Source of the DNA: Elusimicrobiota bacterium
GTDB taxonomy: Bacteria > Elusimicrobiota > Elusimicrobia > UBA1565 > UBA9628
Reading direction: 5' to 3'
Length of the DNA stretch: 61,439 nt
NCBI GenBank assembly: GCA_023249675.1
Contig: JAHFCE010000017.1
Location: forward strand, 1-61,439
Below the pieces are notes generated by a model. That model had not been told where the DNA came from. It did no database searches and saw nothing but the letters and a program-made list of their open reading frames with translations. Numbering within the stretch: position 1 is the first letter of the stretch; every line of letters starts with the position of its first letter. Positions 58,320-61,439 of the stretch are shown here, piece by piece. A program made the translations under genes and the position numbers.

Positions 58320-58326
58320 CCGCCGT

Positions 58327-59307
58327 ATGGCCGTCGACAAGACATTCATCCTCACCGGCGCGAAACGGGTCGTGGACTCGCGTCCCATGTACGCCCAAGT
58401 CGTGGTCACCGACGACTGCAATCTGACCTGTTCCTACTGCGACGAGTATACCCCGGGCGCGCCGATCATTCCACTTGCGACCATGAAGGCCCGCATCGAC
58501 AAGCTCGACGAGCTCGGCGTGCTGGTCTACGACTTCCTCGGCGGCGAGACGATGATGCACCCGCACATCGCCGAACTAGTCGCCCATGTGAAGTCCAAGC
58601 GCGGCGGCTCCAACCTCGCGACGATCATCACCAACGGCTTTCTTCTCACGAAGAAGAACATTCTCGACCTCAACGTCGCGGGCCTTGATTTCATGCAGGT
58701 CTCCGTCGATACCCTTCATCCGACGGCCTGGTCCGACAAGTCCTTGAAGTCGGTTCTTCCCAAGTTGAAGCTGTTGGCCGAAACCGCGAAGTTTCAGGTG
58801 GAGATTCAATCCGTTCTAAACGAGGAGAACCTCGGCAATTACGACGAATTTCGCGCCACGCTGAAGAATTTGCCCTTCGCCTTCGGATTTTCAATCATGC
58901 ACGGCAAAGGCGGCCAGATCGCGATCAAAGGCGAGCGATACCTCGCGCTCCTCGATAAGTACGGCGTCTTCGAGGGCGTGAACTTCTACGGCGAACATCT
59001 CAAGGAGATGCTCGCGGGCGATTTTTCCCGCCCGTGGAAGTGCCTCGGCGGCTTCAAGTTCCTGTACGTGACCGCCGCCGGCACGATCCAATGGTGCGCC
59101 CAGCAGCGCGGCGTAGCCTTTGACCTGATGTCGACGACACCCGAGCGCCTGCGGACCAACAACGTGCACAAGCCCTGCGAAGCCGGCTGTTCGCTGGGCT
59201 GCGTGCGCATGGTCTCCCATACGCTCGGCGAGCCGCTCAAAACTTTCGGGGCGAGCCTGAAGCTCGCGATCGGCATGAGCAAGCCGAAAATGAAGTCCCC
59301 GGCCTAA
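58327..59307 (+). CDS. Radical SAM protein with C-terminal cysteine cluster
   Basis: A 326-residue radical SAM enzyme with C31-x3-C35-x2-C38 (DDCNLTCSYC) and DFLGGETMMHPHI. The C-terminus has extra cysteines (KCLGGFKF, WCAQQRG, PCEAGCSLGCVRM) suggesting a SPASM-like second cluster. Family membership is clear, substrate is not. It stands alone, divergent from crcB. It is not HpnH, which is present at 26193. Confidence 0.8.
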   Translation: MAVDKTFILTGAKRVVDSRPMYAQVVVTDDCNLTCSYCDEYTPGAPIIPLATMKARIDKLDELGVLVYDFLGGETMMHPHIAELVAHVKSKRGGSNLATIITNGFLLTKKNILDLNVAGLDFMQVSVDTLHPTAWSDKSLKSVLPKLKLLAETAKFQVEIQSVLNEENLGNYDEFRATLKNLPFAFGFSIMHGKGGQIAIKGERYLALLDKYGVFEGVNFYGEHLKEMLAGDFSRPWKCLGGFKFLYVTAAGTIQWCAQQRGVAFDLMSTTPERLRTNNVHKPCEAGCSLGCVRMVSHTLGEPLKTFGASLKLAIGMSKPKMKSPA

Positions 59308-59315
59308 TCAGGCCG
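59300..59315. terminator. Possible bidirectional terminator
   Basis: CGGCCT-AATC-AGGCCG, 6-bp stem spanning the radical SAM stop, between two converging genes. The downstream T-tract is weak. Confidence 0.3.
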
Positions 59316-59318
59316 CCG

Positions 59319-59903
59319 TTACTTCTTGGGTTTAACGCCGGCCTCGATATCGAGGGAAATGCCAATCTCTTCGCCGAGCATCAGCCCGCCGCTGTCGAGA
59401 CTCTTGTTCCAGACGATCCCGAAGTCCTTGCGGTTGAGCGTGCCCGTGGCCGAAAAACCCGCCCGAGCGTTTCCCCAAGGGTCCTTCGCCGCGCCGCCGA
59501 TCTCGAGGTCGAGGACGATGGGCTTGGTCACGCAGTGCATGGTGAGGTCGCCGTGGAGCTTGGCGGCGTTGTCCTTCACGACAACCTTGGTGGACTTGAA
59601 CGTGATGTCCGGGCACTTGGCCGTGTCGAAGAAGTCCGGAGTCTTCAGGTGGCCGTCGCGCTTTTCGTTATCGGTATTGATTGAGTTCGCATCGATCTTG
59701 GCCTCGGCCTGCCAGGTCTCGGGCTTGCCGGGCTCGTAGGAAACCGTGCCGGCGAACTTCGTGAAACGACCGGAGACTTTCCCGACAAGATGCTTGACTC
59801 GAAAACCCACGCTCGAGTGGGCCGAGTCGATCTCATAGATTTCGGAACGAACCCCGGGAACGGCGACGGTCAACAGCACGGCGAGCGTCAGGATGTGGCG
59901 CAT
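59319..59903 (-). CDS. YceI-family periplasmic lipocalin-like protein
   Basis: A 194-residue exported protein. Signal peptide ends near PGVRS. Body begins YEIDSAHSSVGFRVKHLVGKVSGRF and has the pattern DFFDTAKCPDITFKST and HCVTKPIVLDLE of YceI, which binds polyisoprenoids or amides. AGGAGG precedes the ATG. Isoprenoid cargo fits the hopanoid producer but is not shown. Confidence 0.9.
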   Translation of the reverse strand: MRHILTLAVLLTVAVPGVRSEIYEIDSAHSSVGFRVKHLVGKVSGRFTKFAGTVSYEPGKPETWQAEAKIDANSINTDNEKRDGHLKTPDFFDTAKCPDITFKSTKVVVKDNAAKLHGDLTMHCVTKPIVLDLEIGGAAKDPWGNARAGFSATGTLNRKDFGIVWNKSLDSGGLMLGEEIGISLDIEAGVKPKK

Positions 59904-59958
59904 GAAAGGCCTCCTCTGTGAATAACGACTCAGTCACCGTATTGCTTACTCCGACTCG

Positions 59959-60444
59959 TCACCAGCCGTCGTTGTCGTCGTCGTGACTCTTGCCGCCCTT
60001 CTGACTGCCCTTGCCGCCAAAGCCGCCCTTCTTGTCGAACTCGCCGCGGGGCTTCTTCTTATTGTCGTAGCGGTTCTTGCGATCCGCGAAGGCGGGCTTA
60101 TCCGCGCCGAAATTGGGGTTGCGCTCGCCACCGAAGCTCGGGCGCGGGGCGAAACCGCCCGGCGAGCGCGGGGCAAAGCCGCCCGCTGGACGCGGCTCCA
60201 TCGGACGCGCCTCGTTGACCATGATGCGGCGCGTGCCGAGCGTGAAATTGTTGAACTTCTCAAGAGCGGCCTTCGCCTGTTCGTCGGTCGTCATCTCAAC
60301 GAAGCCGAAGCCCTTCGAACGATTGGTGGCCTTGTCGATGATCACCTTGGCGCTCACGACGCTCCCGCAGGCGCCGAATAACTCCTTCAACTGCGCGTCG
60401 TTCGTCTCGTACGGCAGGCCGCCCACAAACAGCTTCTTACCCAT
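59959..60444 (-). CDS. RRM-domain RNA-binding protein
   Basis: A 161-residue protein: one RNA-recognition motif (RNP2 KLFVGGLPY, RNP1 KGFGFVEM at about residues 43-50), then an Arg/Gly/Lys-rich disordered tail (residues 80-161). Similar proteins in cyanobacteria and other phyla are cold-induced or mRNA-localising. A hairpin lies in its leader. AAGGAGAG precedes the ATG by 11 bases. Confidence 0.9.
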   Translation of the reverse strand: MGKKLFVGGLPYETNDAQLKELFGACGSVVSAKVIIDKATNRSKGFGFVEMTTDEQAKAALEKFNNFTLGTRRIMVNEARPMEPRPAGGFAPRSPGGFAPRPSFGGERNPNFGADKPAFADRKNRYDNKKKPRGEFDKKGGFGGKGSQKGGKSHDDDNDGW

Positions 60445-60474
60445 TATCAGTTCTCTCCTTGCGACAGGACGTCC

Positions 60475-60491
60475 GGGCCGCCGCGCGGCCC
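60475..60491 (-). promoter_or_regulatory. Hairpin in the leader of the RRM gene
   Basis: A 7-bp perfect stem (GGGCCGC/GCGGCCC, loop CGC), 31 bases upstream of ATG 60444. On the plus strand it is followed by TTTT, but no plus-strand gene ends here. A leader structure for autoregulation or cold response is possible. A -10-like TACAAT lies at 60530-60525. Confidence 0.35.
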
Positions 60492-60600
60492 TTTTCGGGA
60501 TGCGCCCAAGCGCCCCGAACGCAGATTGTAGCTATTGGTTGGTCAAAATGGGCGGAGAGAATTGCCCCGTTGTCCTGTGACAATCTGGCGCCAACGATGA

Positions 60601-61439
60601 CTATTCAAGCGTCACAGATATCATCTTGTCTCCGACAGTGAGGCGCCGCACGACGTCCATGCCTTCAACGACCTGCCCGAACACCGTATACTTGCCATCC
60701 AGGAACGACTGCGCCCCAAGGGTGATGTAGAACTGCGAGTCGGCCGAATCGAGCTCCTGGCTGCGCGCCATCGCCAGCGCCCCGTCCACATGCTTGCGAG
60801 CGTTGATTTCGGCTTTCAGCCTCTGCCCTGTTCCTCCCAAGCCATTGCCCGCCGGATCTCCTCCCTGGACGACAAAGTCTGGCACGACGCGATGAAACGT
60901 CAGGCCATTGTAGAAGCCTTGTTGGACGAGCTCGACAAAGCGACGGACCGTGTGAGGAGCGTCCTTGGCGTAGAGTTTTAGACGCACCGTGCCGCGCTCG
61001 GTCACAATGATAATGGTCGACTTCGAGAGTCCGTCGGCCCCGACGCTGAGATCAGCGGCGCGCGCTGGGCGCCGCGCGTGCGCAACCGGCTGCGCGGGCG
61101 CTGACGCCGCGCTGGCGGAGAGCTCCTTGAGCGCCTTCTGCGCGGGGCCCGGCTCGACGTGGCCGAGTAATTCGCGCGCCATCTCGGGCTCGAGGCCCGG
61201 CAAGCGCAGGTACGCCGTCAGAAAGTCCGTGGTCCATCGCTTCTTCTCCGCCTCCGGCACGACACCGACCTCCAAGACCAGCAAACGCGCAAGCTTCGAC
61301 CAGTCGGAATCGCGCGCCGCAATGCGCGCCTGGCGGGCGTCCTCGACGGCCTTCTGCTGCACTGCAAACTGCTCCCAGGCCACGGCGCGCTTGAGCGCCA
61401 TTTCAAAATACGGCGGGGCGTCCTTGGCGAGCCCGCGCC
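60601..61439 (-). CDS. Cyclophilin-type peptidyl-prolyl isomerase (N-terminus cut by window edge)
   Basis: The frame stays open from ATG 61401 to the window end, so the true start is outside. The last 150 residues are a cyclophilin domain (LKLYAKDAPHTVRRFVELVQ; GLTFHRVVPDFVVQGGDP with the catalytic Arg; FYITLGAQSFLDGKYTVFGQVVEG). The N-terminal half is helical and HEAT-like. Accelerates proline isomerisation; compartment cannot be told without the N-terminus. Confidence 0.9.
   Translation of the reverse strand, partial: RGLAKDAPPYFEMALKRAVAWEQFAVQQKAVEDARQARIAARDSDWSKLARLLVLEVGVVPEAEKKRWTTDFLTAYLRLPGLEPEMARELLGHVEPGPAQKALKELSASAASAPAQPVAHARRPARAADLSVGADGLSKSTIIIVTERGTVRLKLYAKDAPHTVRRFVELVQQGFYNGLTFHRVVPDFVVQGGDPAGNGLGGTGQRLKAEINARKHVDGALAMARSQELDSADSQFYITLGAQSFLDGKYTVFGQVVEGMDVVRRLTVGDKMISVTLE

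Noticed and set aside
58281-58326. Fluoride riboswitch upstream of crcB
   Set aside because: Only 46 bases separate the divergent starts and the -10 ends 5 bases before ATG, leaving no space for an aptamer.
60475-60495. Intrinsic terminator on the plus strand (hairpin plus TTTT)
   Set aside because: No plus-strand gene ends nearby; the same stem lies in the leader of the minus-strand RRM gene, which explains it better.
1-61439. CRISPR arrays, prophage, insertion sequences, rRNA genes
   Set aside because: No regularly spaced repeats, transposase or integrase genes, terminal inverted repeats or rRNA-like stretches were seen by eye.

Overview
This is a GC-rich, gene-dense stretch of chromosome from a Gram-negative, aerobically respiring bacterium. 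The cell type follows from a type IV pilus secretin, outer-membrane-type lipoproteins, an AsmA protein and a haem-copper oxidase. The lineage cannot be fixed from the sequence. Hopanoid genes, a type IV pilus operon with a fused PilM-PilN, livKHMGF and a caa3-like oxidase together suggest a non-proteobacterial phylum such as Elusimicrobiota, Acidobacteriota or a deltaproteobacterial relative, and I hold that only loosely. No phage, insertion sequence, CRISPR array or rRNA was seen. The one RNA gene is tRNA-Thr(CGT).

Layout: (1) 1-1207, the tail of an unknown gene and an exported zinc peptidase. (2) 1267-4895, hopanoid side-chain genes hpnJ-hpnI-hpnL, facing (3) 4923-16539 on the minus strand, a type IV pilus cluster: OmpA-like protein, PilM-PilN fusion, PilO, PilP, secretin, then (with its own promoter) PilB-type ATPase, PilC, major pilin and three minor pilins. 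(4) 16584-19489, an O-antigen-ligase/TPR membrane protein, a small DUF167 gene and tRNA-Thr. (5) 19520-24053, livF-G-M-H-K branched-chain amino-acid uptake. (6) 24150-33132, a second hopanoid operon combining shc-hpnH-hpnA-hpnG with ispA-dxs-ispH and a small zinc-ribbon gene. (7) 33136-43801, oligoribonuclease, five exported proteins (two LPP20-like, LpoB-like, COG3014-like, DUF4892-like), AsmA, a trypsin-like protease and an NlpC/P60 hydrolase. (8) 43884-47625, BT1-type transporter, nucleotidyltransferase, TatA, then a small accessory patch with two toxin-antitoxin modules, a VOC protein and a broken acetyltransferase. (9) 47717-54803, a cytochrome oxidase locus with ctaA/ctaB, bracketed by two paralogous dihaem cytochrome c lipoproteins. 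(10) 54800-61439, YyaL and a thioredoxin-like partner, FluC, a radical SAM protein, YceI, an RRM protein and a cyclophilin cut by the window edge.

How the genes work together: the hopanoid operon carries the first MEP step (DXS), the last MEP step (IspH), prenyl elongation (IspA), squalene cyclisation (SHC), adenosyl addition (HpnH) and adenine removal (HpnG). The distal locus carries head-group genes HpnI/HpnJ and the membrane protein HpnL. Squalene synthesis (HpnCDE or Sqs) and HpnK are not in the window. The pilus cluster is nearly complete for assembly but lacks PilT and the prepilin peptidase.

The most striking regulatory pattern is that at least twelve first genes of transcription units have a -10 hexamer ending only 5-9 bases before the start codon. 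Several carry an extended TGG motif, and most lack a usable Shine-Dalgarno sequence. This predicts widespread leaderless mRNAs. Internal genes instead use 1-4 base overlaps or normal Shine-Dalgarno sites. A second notable signal is a perfect terminator-like hairpin placed inside the signal-peptide codons of the COG3014-like lipoprotein.
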